Of a stretch of 64,000 bases of DNA, positions 47,711-60,849 are shown one piece after another. The notes beneath the pieces are model-generated. The model was not told the origin of the DNA, ran no database searches, and saw only the letters and a list, made by a program, of their open reading frames with translations. Numbering within the stretch: the stretch's first letter is position 1; each line of letters starts with the position of its first letter. Made by a program: the position numbers and the translations under genes. Source of the DNA: Prosopocoilus inquinatus (lineage: Eukaryota > Arthropoda > Insecta > Coleoptera > Lucanidae); the NCBI GenBank assembly GCA_036172665.1, contig CM069873.1, forward strand, positions 40,642,001-40,706,000, read 5' to 3'.

Positions 47711-49115
47711 TAGACGCAGAAATCTTTCAGAACTCTCCTCATTCCAATCAGAAAACAATGTTGCCTAAAATCTGGCGCCCGAATGTGGGGTTAATATAAA
47801 ATAAAACGTTGGAGCGCTTAATTGTAATAATTTATGTTGTTGTTAATTGTTATATTAAATATTAAACAGCTGTAATCCAACAAACGCTTCATTGTGAAGG
47901 TAGGCTATAACATATATAAAGTGGTTAACGAATTCATTGTAAAGTGATGTTTATTCTCGTCTATTAATGTACTACTAGCTGAGTGTAAAGTTAGAACTTA
48001 ATGAATTAAGTGTTCAAAGGTATGCAAAACCGCGTCTCTCGACGCTGTAAGTTGCTTCAAGATTGTGAAATATGTTGCGCTGCGCGCGTTAAAATATGCG
48101 AATTTGCATCTTATCTATTTCTGCATGCTCGTTCTAATATAAATGTGCAAGAGCTTAAGCATGTGAACGCGACTCCGCTTGCTCATTTTTCTAATTTAAA
48201 CTTAACACTGCCTCGACGTTATAAATTTACGATTTCTCGTGTGTATTAAACTAGATCAAACAATTTTTAATGTTTAGGTATCGTTAAAAAAATATTTTGC
48301 TTCGCACATACGAGTGAAACTAGTAAAAGTCTTATCACAAGAAAGAAGTTAAAGAGATATATTTTATTAGGTCTTGTGCCGACTATTTTCTCTAATGGAT
48401 TTCGGGCCCTGGCAATGTGTTGTATTGTGAAGTCAGAAAATGCTGTTAGGGATCCCTCGTGTCTTTGCTCAAACCACCTGAGTCTTTCTCCTGCTGGAAG
48501 AATTTCAACCGCGAGAATTGCGCCCTTCCAGAGATTATTTTGTCACGTTGGAAACGACGTTAACCGATCCGTGATTGAAACGTGGAATTATACAGAGGAG
48601 GAACTTGAGAATTTCAATGTTTGGCAGTTTGCTCGTCCCTAGCAGATGGAGAAATCTGGAAAATCATTAAATAAGAAAAATTCATGGGCCATCTCAGTTA
48701 TATTTTTGTAAAATAAATTTATTATTCGGCTCTAAAAATTGTTGGAAACCTAAGAGAATGCAAGTGTAGTGCGCAGTAAATTAAGTTATATTTATTTTTT
48801 TAGTAAAGTAAAAAAGTAAATTCATTCTCAGCAAATCATGTAACTAGCGAGACAGACAAGTAAACTCTTAATTTTATGTTTAATAGATAATATACATAAC
48901 TCAATTTTAGGCACCTAATAAATAACGTACATAATTAGCTTACAGCAATATACAGATGAAACCAGTCCAAGTAGGTCTCAAAATTTAAATTGGCATACAT
49001 CGCATCATACTTACGCTCACCCTGTAAGACTGCCTCGTGAGCGCTTGGTTTGCCTATTTAATATAGTGGAATCGGTATACATTCGTTTCAAAAATTATAT
49101 TCTTTCAATTTGAAT
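47711..49115. other. No recognised gene
   Basis: Two short ORFs (48010-48249, 48376-48642) have somewhat more balanced composition but no motif. Confidence 0.4.
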
Positions 49116-49316
49116 TATGTCTTCTACAGATAAAATAGCGACAACTTACTATCGCTTTTTGACCTGACATTGCAGTAGGATAGACAAATTGAAGCGGGAT
49201 TTGCTCCTAAAAAGTCCCCCATGCAAGGCGGCCATGCTTGCTGTCAAAGCATAATGAAAGTTTTTAGAAAAAATTTGTGCAAATCGTTTTTGATTGCAGT
49301 GAAAACCTCGAGCAGC

Positions 49317-49361
49317 CTCTGGACAGCTGTTTCAGCCCTGCTTGGGGCTTCTTCAGCAGAG
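49317..49361 (-). ncRNA. Hammerhead ribozyme motif
   Basis: Minus-strand mirror of 49535-49579 with identical core, stem II, palindromic stem III and GTC cleavage triplet. Confidence 0.85.
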
Positions 49362-49534
49362 ACGTAGCTCGACATTCCCACTGCAGACCAAAAAAACGAT
49401 TTGCCCAATTTATTCGCAATTGCGATGTAAGAATGATGAACAGATAAAATAGCGACATCGGGCCCAATTTATTCGCAATTGCGAATAAATTGGGCAAGTC
49501 GTTTTTGGTCTGCAGTGGGAATGTCGAGCTACGT

Positions 49535-49579
49535 CTCTGCTGAAGAAGCCCCAAGCAGGGCTGAAACAGCTGTCCAGAG
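49535..49579 (+). ncRNA. Hammerhead ribozyme motif, all core positions intact
   Basis: CTCTG (49535-49539), CTGAAGA (49540-49546), stem II AGCCC/GGGCT with loop CAAGCA, GAA, stem III ACAG/CTGT without a loop, C17 at 49574 (GTC triplet), CAGAG (49575-49579). Stem I extends outward: GT/GC pairs, then TCGAGC with GCTCGA, TGCAGTG with CACTGCA, and TCGTTTTTG with CAAAAACGA, reaching about 49499-49612. Predicted role: self-cleavage of the repeat transcript between 49574 and 49575. The loopless stem III favours a dimeric fold. Confidence 0.87.
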
Positions 49580-49657
49580 GCTGCTCGAGGTTTTCACTGC
49601 AATCAAAAACGATTTGCACAAATTTTTTCTATGTCTTCTACGTTTACGTGTATAATA

Positions 49658-49790
49658 TAGGACGATTCATAATAAGTCTCCGAACCATTAGGGCCGTATT
49701 TACTAAGTTCATGCAAGTACTTAATTGTAAAGAACAAATTTATTAGAGACATTTCGAAAACCAACCTCTTTTGAGTGCCAGATGGAAACC
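49658..49790 (-). mobile_element. TIR element, GGTGATTCA family, truncated copy
   Basis: AGGACGATTCATAATAAGTC and inner text (CATGCAAGTACTTAATTG, GAGACATTTCGAAAACC) match the right ends of the 43646 and 47307 elements in reverse complement. The other end is missing. Confidence 0.6.
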
Positions 49791-49967
49791 GTTTGAATAG
49801 CACTGATGACTATTAGAATGTGATGCGTAACGTGTTTTTAATCGGGTTACCTAATTGTTTATGATTTAGAAACTATGTCACTGTGTCAACAAAATTAAAA
49901 TGTATTGGAGACTGTGATTTGTAGTACAAAGAAATTGAATTTAACCTCCTGACCACAAAAAAAAAAT

Positions 49968-50006
49968 GGATACGTATTTCGGCATCTATGCTGCTATCTT
50001 CAGTAG
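49968..50006 (-). ncRNA. Degenerate hammerhead-like motif, family 3
   Basis: Minus strand: CTA, CTGAAGA, an imperfect stem II around GCAGCATAGATGC, GAAATACGTATC. Stem I no longer pairs. Confidence 0.4.
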
Positions 50007-50047
50007 ATACCTTCTTCTTGATCACAAGAGAAGTGTTTTTCTGGCAC

Positions 50048-50088
50048 CTACTGAAGATGACAGCATAGCTGCTGAAATACGTATCTAG
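50048..50088 (+). ncRNA. Hammerhead-like motif, family 3
   Basis: CTA (stem I), CTGAAGA, stem II with CAGC/GCTG around ATA, GAA, palindromic stem III ATAC/GTAT, cleavage base C, TAG (stem I). Stem I is only three pairs and the base of stem II is imperfect, so this is probably a decayed relative. Confidence 0.5.
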
Positions 50089-50141
50089 TTTAAAAAAAAA
50101 AACTTTTTGTGGTTAAGAGGTTAAATCGAATTTCTTTGTGT

Positions 50142-50909
50142 AAACAACAAGTAAATGTTGTGTGATATAACTTATAGTTTTTGTAACAGATGTTTGATGC
50201 GACCTTCTTGTAGCCACATGATTGATGAATACATACGCCATACAAAAAGCATATTATTCGGCCAAATTTAATTTATTAAAACTTCAGTTACCCCCAGATG
50301 CACGTTATGATTCGCTTACTTGGAGTGCAAGATTTTTCTTCTGTGCACGAGCAAGTTTGCGTGCCAAGTCTGTTACAAGCCAAAAACGTTCGAAAGTTCT
50401 GTGTGAATGTCGGCCTTATGAATCACGTACGCGGGGCATTGATTTGCATAGTTTTGATTTTTCTTTCTCCTGCAAACGCAATTTGAAGTTTTTCGACCAT
50501 GTTAATTGGGTCTTCTTTAACTGCATTTTTCATTTGTCATGTTTGATTAAACATAAGACTCTCTTTCACTTTAATTCGATTAATTATCTCGCACATGAAA
50601 CAATTTTTCGAAATTTAGTTCAAAGTAAATGTTTGTGTTTTGTGGTTTTGTTGTTTGAAAATATATTGTGCAAATTTTTTACAAATTATTTTTTACTTAT
50701 TGACAGTTGTTACAACATTAGACAATTGCTTATTTATTCACAACATAATCATGCTATCGCCTATTATAGCAACCGAGAACCTAAACTCGTACTACATTTA
50801 AAATATCTTAAAATAACAGGTTTTGTAAAACATGCACATGGGTGAAGAAATGTGACAGAATAAGAGAAGACGAGAAGTCTTTCCCCATGCTTCAATTAGA
50901 CCTAGAAAA
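50142..50909. other. No recognised gene
   Basis: A 207-codon open frame (50222-50845) covers most of this stretch. It is Phe/Leu/Cys-rich with no family motif, no clear splice context and no duplicated or conserved copy in the window. Confidence 0.35.
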
Positions 50910-51235
50910 GCAAATAACCAATTTTCAAAACCTTTTCGTTTTCAATTCCTTTAGCAGTCCGTACAACGTTGAATTTCGAATTCCTTTGTTAGTAGCGACC
51001 TGGTTTTCGGATGGAAAACCAGGAAATCAGTCAACCAAGTCGTTTTCCACAGATTGCTCGAATGGCATTTACTTATATTTTCAAAGTTGTAGAAATTGGT
51101 CCACTCGTTATCTCTTTCTCAAATTACTTAATAGTCCTTCCTTATAATAGTTCAAATAAAAATCCGAATCTTTAATTAACAAAATGTATACAACTATAAG
51201 AGAAATGTTCGTACAATAACAAAGAGATTACAAAC
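50910..51235 (+). repeat. Family X repeat, long copy
   Basis: Matches 34365-34690 in reverse: CAATTCCTTTAGCAGTCCGT, TTAGTAGCGACCTGG, TCTTTAATTAACAAAATG and ACTATAAGAGAAATGTTC. Confidence 0.65.
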
Positions 51236-51285
51236 AAAATAATATGTGAATTAAATTTATTTAATCAATTAATTAAATTTTATTA

Positions 51286-52781
51286 CACTGCTCCAATAAA
51301 TTAACGCCGCATGCAATAAAATAAGAACTTTTCGATTTTTTATTCAAAATCTATAGTAACTGGCAATCCTATGAAACAGCTAAGCATACGAGGTTCATTT
51401 TCCAACATTTATTTACATTTGATTGTCACTTAAGGGTGATTCCATAAAATTAAGTCATATGCGAATTCAATAACCAAGAAACTAATTTCAATTTGAATGT
51501 TTAAAATTCGGTTTTATTCTTAAAGTGACTTTGTTGTTTTTTTGTTTTTGTGTTTCTTTGTCATTATGCTACAAGAATTTCGAAATTTGACCATAGAAAA
51601 ATGCACTCAAGTAGTGGTTATTGTTAGAGTAACACTGAAGCTATCGTCGAATAGGAGGAAGATCCGAATCTTCCTCTCCTGTCCCAAATCTCGGTGTGCG
51701 AATGATGCGAAGGTATAGAGAGGCCTAGGAAAGGAAAGGCAGACGTAATGAAACAACCCGTGTTCAGACCATTTTTCGACACTTTTTGCTTTAGAAGGTT
51801 TAGAGGTTCGTTACAAGCATAAATATCCAATTTGAAGTGAGGGAGGTGCATAGGGTTCCAATAAGCATCGAAACTGTTTTGGGGAAGCTAATTTCACTTG
51901 TCATATGTTTGTCCAAGGTCCTTAATTGTCTGCAGAACATCACAGATCACTTGGAATTTGTCGGATTTTATGTGATTTTTTTACAGAACGATTGGAGTCG
52001 AGTTCTCTTCAGAGACCAGTCTAGATTTTGTTTTTACAAGTGTGATAGATATATTCGTATATATCAAGGATCAAATGAGCGGTACGCTCACTGCAACATT
52101 TGAATTTGGTGGAAGCTTTTTTATGGCGTGAGTAGAAATTTCTTTGACAGCGCGCACGGACGTAGTAATGTTAAATAGTGGAAAACTTATTACCTTTTGG
52201 TATACAATGGACATCCTACATGATCATGTTCTGCCATTTGTGCCCTATATCGGATGCATTTTTTTAATAAAACAAGATAATGTTCAACGCCAACGTATTC
52301 GGAAAGTTCAAAATTGCTTAGAGGAGATTGAAATCGATGCCATGGTTTCAGACCTCAGTCCCGTTGAGCATATCTGGGACACACTTGATAGGCGTGAAAG
52401 CACTCAGAGATTATCCGAATCAAGTTAATAACTTGGAAGAAGTGGGGCGTTGGCATTTGAAAATATGGAAGGTAATGGAGCAAAATGACATAACTTTGCT
52501 TATTTTGTTTGTAGATCGTCGATAACAGGCTGTTGTTCCCAATAGAGGTGAAAATATTCGACATTGGTGTGATTTATTCAAAAATTTTGTTTCTTAAATT
52601 TTTCGACTTTTGATTTTATTGGTTCTTATTTTTTATTTTTTACTTGTAAGTGATGATATTATAACACATTAAACAGTTGTTACTAAATTGTTTCAAATCA
52701 ACGTCAACCGGTTCAAATTTTAAATAAAGAAAACGAAAAATCTTATTTAACTGAGTGGTGCGTTAATTTCTTGGAGTAGTG
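51286..52781 (+). mobile_element. Tc1-like element, 1.5 kb, TIRs present
   Basis: The left end CACTGCTCCAATAAATTAAC and right end (inverse of GTTAATTTCTTGGAGTAGTG) are terminal repeats beside TA. Length and enclosed transposase text are typical for Tc1-like elements. Confidence 0.85.
51566..52520 (+). pseudogene. Tc1-like transposase, DD34E type, disabled
   Basis: Begins near MLQEFRNLTIEKCTQ (51568). After frameshifts come MMRRYRE (DNA-binding part), NDWSRVLFRDQSRFCF (first catalytic Asp region, here RDQ in place of SDE), ERYAHCNI, DILHDHVLPF, LIKQDNVQ (second Asp) and SDLSPVEHIWDTL (catalytic Glu). Only 29 residues separate the last two catalytic residues instead of 34, because text before the SPDL block is lost. 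Stops and frameshifts disable it. Confidence 0.85.
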
Positions 52782-52999
52782 TAGTTGCTATAAACATACT
52801 TTCTAAGAGTAGTATAGGAGCAATATTAACATGACTGCCCATTGCTTTATAGTTGTTTTTAATAAATATGTAGATTTCTAATACTTCCTGAAACATTTAT
52901 GCAGCAAAAAAATAGTGCTGACATTATTTTATAAGCTGCTTTATAAACACTTCTATATCTTTATTTTGCTTTATTACTTTTGTTCATTTAAGTGCTTTA

Positions 53000-54584
<1,585 letters not shown>

Positions 54585-54672
54585 AGCTCCAACAGATGCG
54601 AAGTCAGTGGTATGGCTCATGGCATTCTACGAGGCCCGCGGGCCCGCTGTTCTAATCTTGGTCTAAGTAGAT
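54585..54672 (+). mobile_element. Possible tRNA-derived SINE head
   Basis: AGTGGTATGGCTCATGG resembles a D-arm/A box. CTGTTCTAATCTTGG, about 40 bp later, resembles a T-arm/B box. No cloverleaf closes fully and no tail was found. Confidence 0.33.
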
Positions 54673-56845
54673 ACCGGTCATTATCTCACGTTAATGCACC
54701 ACTAAATTATCTAACTAATGACCTACCCGAATACTTGTTTTTACCCCAACGCAAATGATACTGCAACTTGTGTGAAATTTGTCTGCAAACTGTTGATATT
54801 AGCCCCAACTTTTTAATTGATGATTCAATGTGTACGCTGTAAATGTTTATTAAAAGTTTTAAGTTCGGACTGCGGCTGCAAGCTTTTGGCTTCGTTAAAT
54901 AGCACGTTCCGGGGAAAATATATTTTCGTTCTGTTTAGAGCGTTTCTTCTTTTTATTGTTTGTTCAATTTGTGTTTCGCTTCCGTTAATGCAATTTGCAT
55001 AATTGCAACTGCTTTACAATCATAAAAGTATATTTTTAAATATAATTTACGGAAAATGTTAAGCTTTTAACTAGAAATTTATATACAGGGCGCATCTACT
55101 TGAATAGATTCTGTTTCTCACGTCGAGAGATTGTGTACATAATATAACAAGGCGGCTCTTGCCTGCGTACACTGGATTTCCTGGTGATGAATTGTTGTCG
55201 TCAGGAATGAACACGGTTTGATACCAGCGGCAGCTCAAAAGGTTTCGGAGAGGTGGTCGTGGAGGAAAAAAAGAAGAAATTCACAAAAGTAGTAGGAGTA
55301 TATTTAAAATAAAGTACCGGTAGGCGCCAACTGAAGTATAAATACCCTCGATAACGGCTATATCCGACCATGAATTAAAGTGTACGCGCACAGCAAAAGG
55401 CACAAGGCAAAATTGTCACGAAAGCGTTAACGTTAAAGTTTGATTTGGTTTAAATTCAAAATTCAAAAATGTCTTTAAACATTTCAATTAAGAAATTTCC
55501 CTTTGTCTCACATTGATCAATAACAGATAAACAAAAAATTATACAAATTGACTCAAACGTTAACAAAATAATCAAAATTAGCAATAACTAACGGTAGCAT
55601 TAAAATTAATTGAATTTAAGATGAATTAAACATCACTAAAGTTAAATTAAATCGAATTAATGTGTCCAAAGCAAAATATAACGAAATTACTTAACCAAGA
55701 ATGTGCAGACGTGCACTGAATTATTGAAATCCAAAAGGGAATGTGTGTGCGCGACGTTCATCCAAGACGAAAGGTGGAAAAGAGAAAAAGTTTAAATCGT
55801 GACGCAGATGCCTACGGTGTGCAAAAATACCACCAAATCGTGTTTCGGAATCCCCTTCGACAATCGACAACAGTCCGTCGAGAAAGGCAACGTGACCAGC
55901 AAAATGGTGGCAGAAATTCGAGCTTCGATTAGCATAAATCTTGTCTAGTCAAACACTTGACACCAGTTCGAACTCTAAAAGCAGAATGGTACGACAAAAG
56001 CTGGCCGTAAATGGCACCGTGGTAAAACTTATTTACAAGGGGAAAAGAATTCTAAATAAAACTTCAAAAGGGAAGAGAAGAACTCACTCAAGTCAGTACA
56101 ACGAAAAGAAAAACCAACAAAGATTCAAAATGGCGGAAATGACTGACCTTGGCACATGACAGGTGCTCAAGCTTGCGAAGGAAAATAAGGTTTCGCACTT
56201 GGTTTCGACATTGTCAGCAAAATTAGGTTAGGAAAACCTTCCAGCTCAATCAGCTGATCCCAGCGATCTCAAGACATGCGGTCCCTTCTACTTTAGATGG
56301 AAGATGAAAACGGAACATGGTACAAAAAAAATTGCAAAGATGTTTAAGCCGAAATCTCGAAGAAGCGGTTGCATTGGAGAGAGTAACACGCTCAGCAGAA
56401 ACAGTAAATAAGTTAGAAACTGACCTAAATAACCAGGAAGCGAACGGTCTCCAAAAAAGAAAAAAATTCTCCATAGCATTAGGACAAAAACTATCGGACA
56501 ATAGGCCGGTTTTAGGTGACACAGCAGGCAGATAATGAGCAGATTGAAAAATGCATCTAAGTCAGACTGGACCCGTAACAATACTTAACTATTAATTATA
56601 TCTTGCACAAAAGTTAATGCCAAGTTAATAAGTTCTGTATTAGTAAGTTTTGAGAACTTTATGAAAAGCGAAAGAGCAAGTAACTGCGTCGTTATATTTT
56701 TGCACGATTTTAAATTAATATTTGTAATCACTAAATAAATTTGAAGAAAAACAAATCAGCTTACAGTAGGTTTCACAAAAAAATTGTTAATCAGCGATTA
56801 ATTTTATTATCTGATTAAGGAATGTCATTGTACGAAGATAACAAT
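54673..56845. other. No recognised gene
   Basis: Includes a possible element tip at 55087 (CAGGGCGCATCTACTTG beside TA) and lysine/arginine-rich short ORFs at 55741-56159 and 56317-56535 without recognisable domains. Confidence 0.38.
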
Positions 56846-56848
56846 ATA

Positions 56849-58659
56849 CAGGGAGATTCAGGCAACCCTTTCATTAAAAGTTTACGGACTTCTGATTTGA
56901 ATTTCTGTTTCATATTTTGCAGTTATAAGTTAACGATATGGATCTATCAAAATATAATATTTTCAAATTTCGCACACTTCCGCTTATACCGGAAGTTGTT
57001 GTCAACTTTCTTATTTTAAATGGATTACCCCAATTTTTAATGCATTCTTGAAATACTCATAAAAATCTAAAAATATTTTGTGCAACATATCATACAAGAA
57101 AAATTAACCGTTTTGATATTTTAATTTTTAAAAAAAAAACTCAGACTTGCATAACCTTGGTTATGATACTGCCATCTTTGTGCAACAAAAACCATGATGC
57201 CCATTTTTGGCCTGTAGTAGGCTACAGTAACATTCTTTCAGATCATGTCTTGTTTTGCACTTGATTACTTACAGGCTGGTTGAAAAGTAACTTCTATTCG
57301 AACTAATTTCAACTGTCGAAAAGTCATGTTTTTTAAATGGAACGCCTAGTATATTTTTATACCATTATACCATGTGACTCAGGATTAAATATTCTTTCGT
57401 CCTGTATTAGCATTACCTATACCTATCTCTTATAGTTCACTCGTTATCGATGATTTCTTTTTAACACGTATTTTTTTCCATTTTTCGGTATTATTTTTAA
57501 ATAGTGGGCTATGAAAACTAGAGAAATTATAATTTTTAAATCATCCGTCTAGTAGGAATTAAAAAAAAAAAAACAATTTCATCGCTGCGAAGAACCAAAA
57601 AATGAATAATCAAACACAGACACGTTAAAGATATTTAATGAGATAATCGACAATTCAAGAAGTTAATAAAAAAAAGTTGTTATATCGAGAAAAATGCGTT
57701 ATTACTTAGATACAGTAGAACGTTATTACTAATAAATAATAGCCGAGGACAACTTAGAGCCAATATTATGACCAACAATTTGTGTATTATTTTTAATATT
57801 TTTGATTTATTTATTAGTTTTCATAAAATTGTGTATTGTAAGTGTAAATTTCTCCTTGTAAATGTGTAAATAGTCATACCATGAATTCTAATACATGCGG
57901 CATATGTAAACAAAAAGTTCAGATGATAGATGTGTATTTAAATAATTGTCGGTTTTTAAAATGAAATTAATTTAAAAAACCTCAGTTTGTTAAATTTCCA
58001 TAGCACACCATTCAGGAATAATACTGAAAAGTGAAAAAATTGATGTGTCAAAGAGAAAATCATGAATAGAAAGAGAAAGGTAAGAGATGGGTATAGGGAA
58101 TGATAATAAAGTTCGAAAGAACATTTAATTCTGATTCTTATAGTATAAAAATATACTGGGCGTTCTACTTAAAAAACATGACTTTTCGATAGTTGAAATC
58201 AGTTCGAATAGAAGTTACTTTTCAACCAGCCCGTAAACGATTTTGTGTAAAATTAGGTATGACCTGAAAGCTTATGAGCATACCCTACTACAGGCCAAAA
58301 ATTGAAATTATGGCTTTTTGCTACACAAAGATGGCAGCATCATAAACAAGGTACTACAACTTTGAACTTTTTTTAAACAATGGAAATATCTCTAAAACGG
58401 CTAATTTTTCTTGTATCACATGTTATACAAAATCTTTTTAGAATTTCATGAAAATTTCAGAAATGTAGTAAAAAATGAGGTATTCTATTTAAAATAAGAA
58501 AGTTGACAGCAACTTCCGGTACAAGCGGAAGTGTCCGAAAGTTGGAAATATTATATTTTAATAGATCATTATCGCTAACTTATAACCGCAAAATATGAAA
58601 TAGAAATTCAAAGAGGAAGTCCGTAAACTTCTAATGAATGGGTTGCCTGATTCTCCCTG
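56849..58659. mobile_element. Paired inverted elements of about 500 bp
   Basis: 56849-57349 and 58156-58659 are inverted copies. Outer ends read CAGGGAGATTCAGGCAAC and inner ends CTAGGCGTTCCATTT / CTGGGCGTTCTACTT. Each copy is flanked by TA at both its ends, so they can be read as two oppositely oriented MITEs 0.8 kb apart or as one foldback element. No transposase is present. Confidence 0.78.
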
Positions 58660-60849
58660 TATTTACAGCAACCAATTATATTGTTTCATCCAACCAATCA
58701 CAGGCCTTAATCACGCTGTTAAATTAATCAGTAATTAAATAATTTTTGTGAAATTGGGTGTTAATGAAATAAACTGTTTAACATATTAGGAGATACTTTG
58801 CATAAGTGAAAATATTTAGAAATTAATTCTGAAACTCTCAAGAAATAATATCCTTGCAGTGTACCAATGAATTTGGTTTTCGTAAGTTATTGTGTTCGCC
58901 TGCAACTAAACAAGAAAAAAATTCAACGACCTGTAATAAATAGCGAAGAAACAACACGAACTTAACGTGCAAGCATCTCATGTGTTACGGATAATCGATG
59001 GCTGTAACTCCAGGCTCCGGTGATTAAGACGGTTCAGTCCAGGATGCCCGGAAATGATCCCGAGGCGGCTGACGCTTTACGATCCCCCGGATTTATTCTT
59101 CGCCGTTTAATTAAAATAAACAAATTAAGTCGAAATTAAAACCATCCAGTAGTAGTAAAAACTAGGCGGAGTGAATTCTTGGCACGACGAAAATTAAATT
59201 AGTCTCGACCTAAAAAACAGACTCATCACATGCGAAAACATAGGAGTATAATTTAGTTCCAAAAATGATGAAACCTTAAGAATTTAAGGCTGAGTACATA
59301 GTCACAATTAGAAATTCTTCTTTTTCTTTCTGTGTAAGTTCATTACTTAAACACATGTTCTGCCTAAATTTCATTCATCAAATTTATCCAACTCGTAACG
59401 AATTACGTTTATCTTAATTCGCGTGTCCAGCAAGTATTTGCATGTCTGTATTATTTAACGACGGACATAAATTTAACGAATAGTAAACGTTATCTTTAAG
59501 AGAAGCCGTACGTTTTAAATTAACTTCAAAATCGCTACAAAACGAAAGCGTTATTTCTTAGAACAAAGGGCGCGAAGGAGAGAACGGTTTCCTCCTTCGT
59601 TACATTGGCAGCTCTGGTTACAATAACTTAGTGCAGTTCTCGAGCTCCCTTGAGGACGCCCGTATTTATAAAACCCCATTGTGTTACAAGTTCAATAGGT
59701 ATTGTTGCACGCACCACTTTATACGTCTAATTTACCACCTCCACAAATCTTTTCGATACTTAAGATTCTCCCTTTTGCTTGAAACACAAATTGGAAGCAA
59801 CCAGGTCAAGGTTGTAACAATTAGCCAAGCTGCATGGCTGCTAATTTCCGAAATTCTAACCAAGATAAATGAATGAACGGCGCTAATAAATTTATGATCC
59901 CGCAAATGCAGTACTGTGTAAATTACTAAATACATTCATTTACTTCTAATTTATTTCCTCTATATTTCATAGACTGCATAAAATTTCAGAGCTTCAACAA
60001 ATTAAATTAGAATTTTTCCTTGAAAATCAAGTCGAAATAACTGTTTAATATCAAGAGTGGCGAATCTTCAAATTTTAGAAGACAAGACACGTTACATTTC
60101 GAATTTTTTTTTCAAACTATATTATTAGAGAAAAATAAGGGGTAACTATGGTTGAAACAACAACAAAACGAAAAGGTAAATATAAGAATAAAAAGAGGAG
60201 TCATGACCTTATGACTCATGCAAGCAGAAACATCACCAAACAGCCTCGTCCTCATTACAAGAAGTATTTATCCAACATCTTATTAACGATCCGTCACGCA
60301 GACCAATCCCCGCCCACCGTTCCACCGATTACTGGAAAACCACGACAACGGATATACCTTGTTAGTCTCAACGACTAACGAGATGCAACAGCAACAGTAA
60401 CCGGAAGCCAAAAATTCAACCAGTTGTCAGTATGATATGAATCATCAGGATTTTTCTAACATATAAAGAAAAGCCCATCACCCCTTCTTCGTTACCTATC
60501 CATCCTTGTTATCTATTCATGTAACCTTCTATCTTTACCTCTACTATTCATAACAAGCGCTCAGAAATCCTATCTTCTTATAGTTTAGCCAAAAACTTAG
60601 GTCTATATAAACAACCCAACAAACATGAAATAGGAGTAATTTTTACTTCTTTTCATACTAATTGTGGCAATATCGTTAGTGGTTTAGAAGAGTTAGAAGG
60701 ATAGACGGGATGGATCAGATGAGATGACTAGATAGATGAGACCGATGAATAGATGAGATAGATGGATAGAAAAGATATATGGCAGTCGAAAATAGACTGT
60801 CACATGTATAGCGTTTTAGACGAAAAGATTTGAACACTTATCTTACGTC
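58660..60849. other. No recognised gene
   Basis: A GC-richer block at 58920-59160 (with CCCGAGGCGGCTGACG) contrasts with AT-rich surroundings. GATG/ATAGATGA-type simple sequence lies at 60700-60780. Confidence 0.4.

Larger units (their letters stand above)
49128..49629. mobile_element. Hammerhead-ribozyme repeat, copy 4 (best preserved)
   Basis: A 502-bp insertion with the 12-bp duplication TATGTCTTCTAC (49116-49127, 49630-49641). The left part holds just over one full unit on the minus strand: AGATAAAATAGCGAC recurs at 49128 and 49442, a period of 314 nt. At a perfect 34-bp palindrome (49462-49495) it switches to the plus strand and runs about 130 bp through a second hammerhead to TTTTTTC. 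Tandem minus-strand units, arbitrary unit ends and a retro-type duplication suggest reverse transcription of a circular or multimeric ribozyme RNA. Confidence 0.9.
49925..50141. repeat. Palindrome carrying hammerhead-like motifs (family 3)
   Basis: Arms mirror each other from ACAAAGAAATT through TTTAACCTC and CCACAAAA to the ribozyme-like centre. Each arm has a CTGAAGAT...GAAATACGTATC motif in opposite orientation. Confidence 0.8.

Noticed and set aside
50222..50845. 207-codon open frame
   Set aside because: No family motif, skewed Phe/Leu/Cys content, no supported splice sites; compatible with chance in AT-rich DNA.
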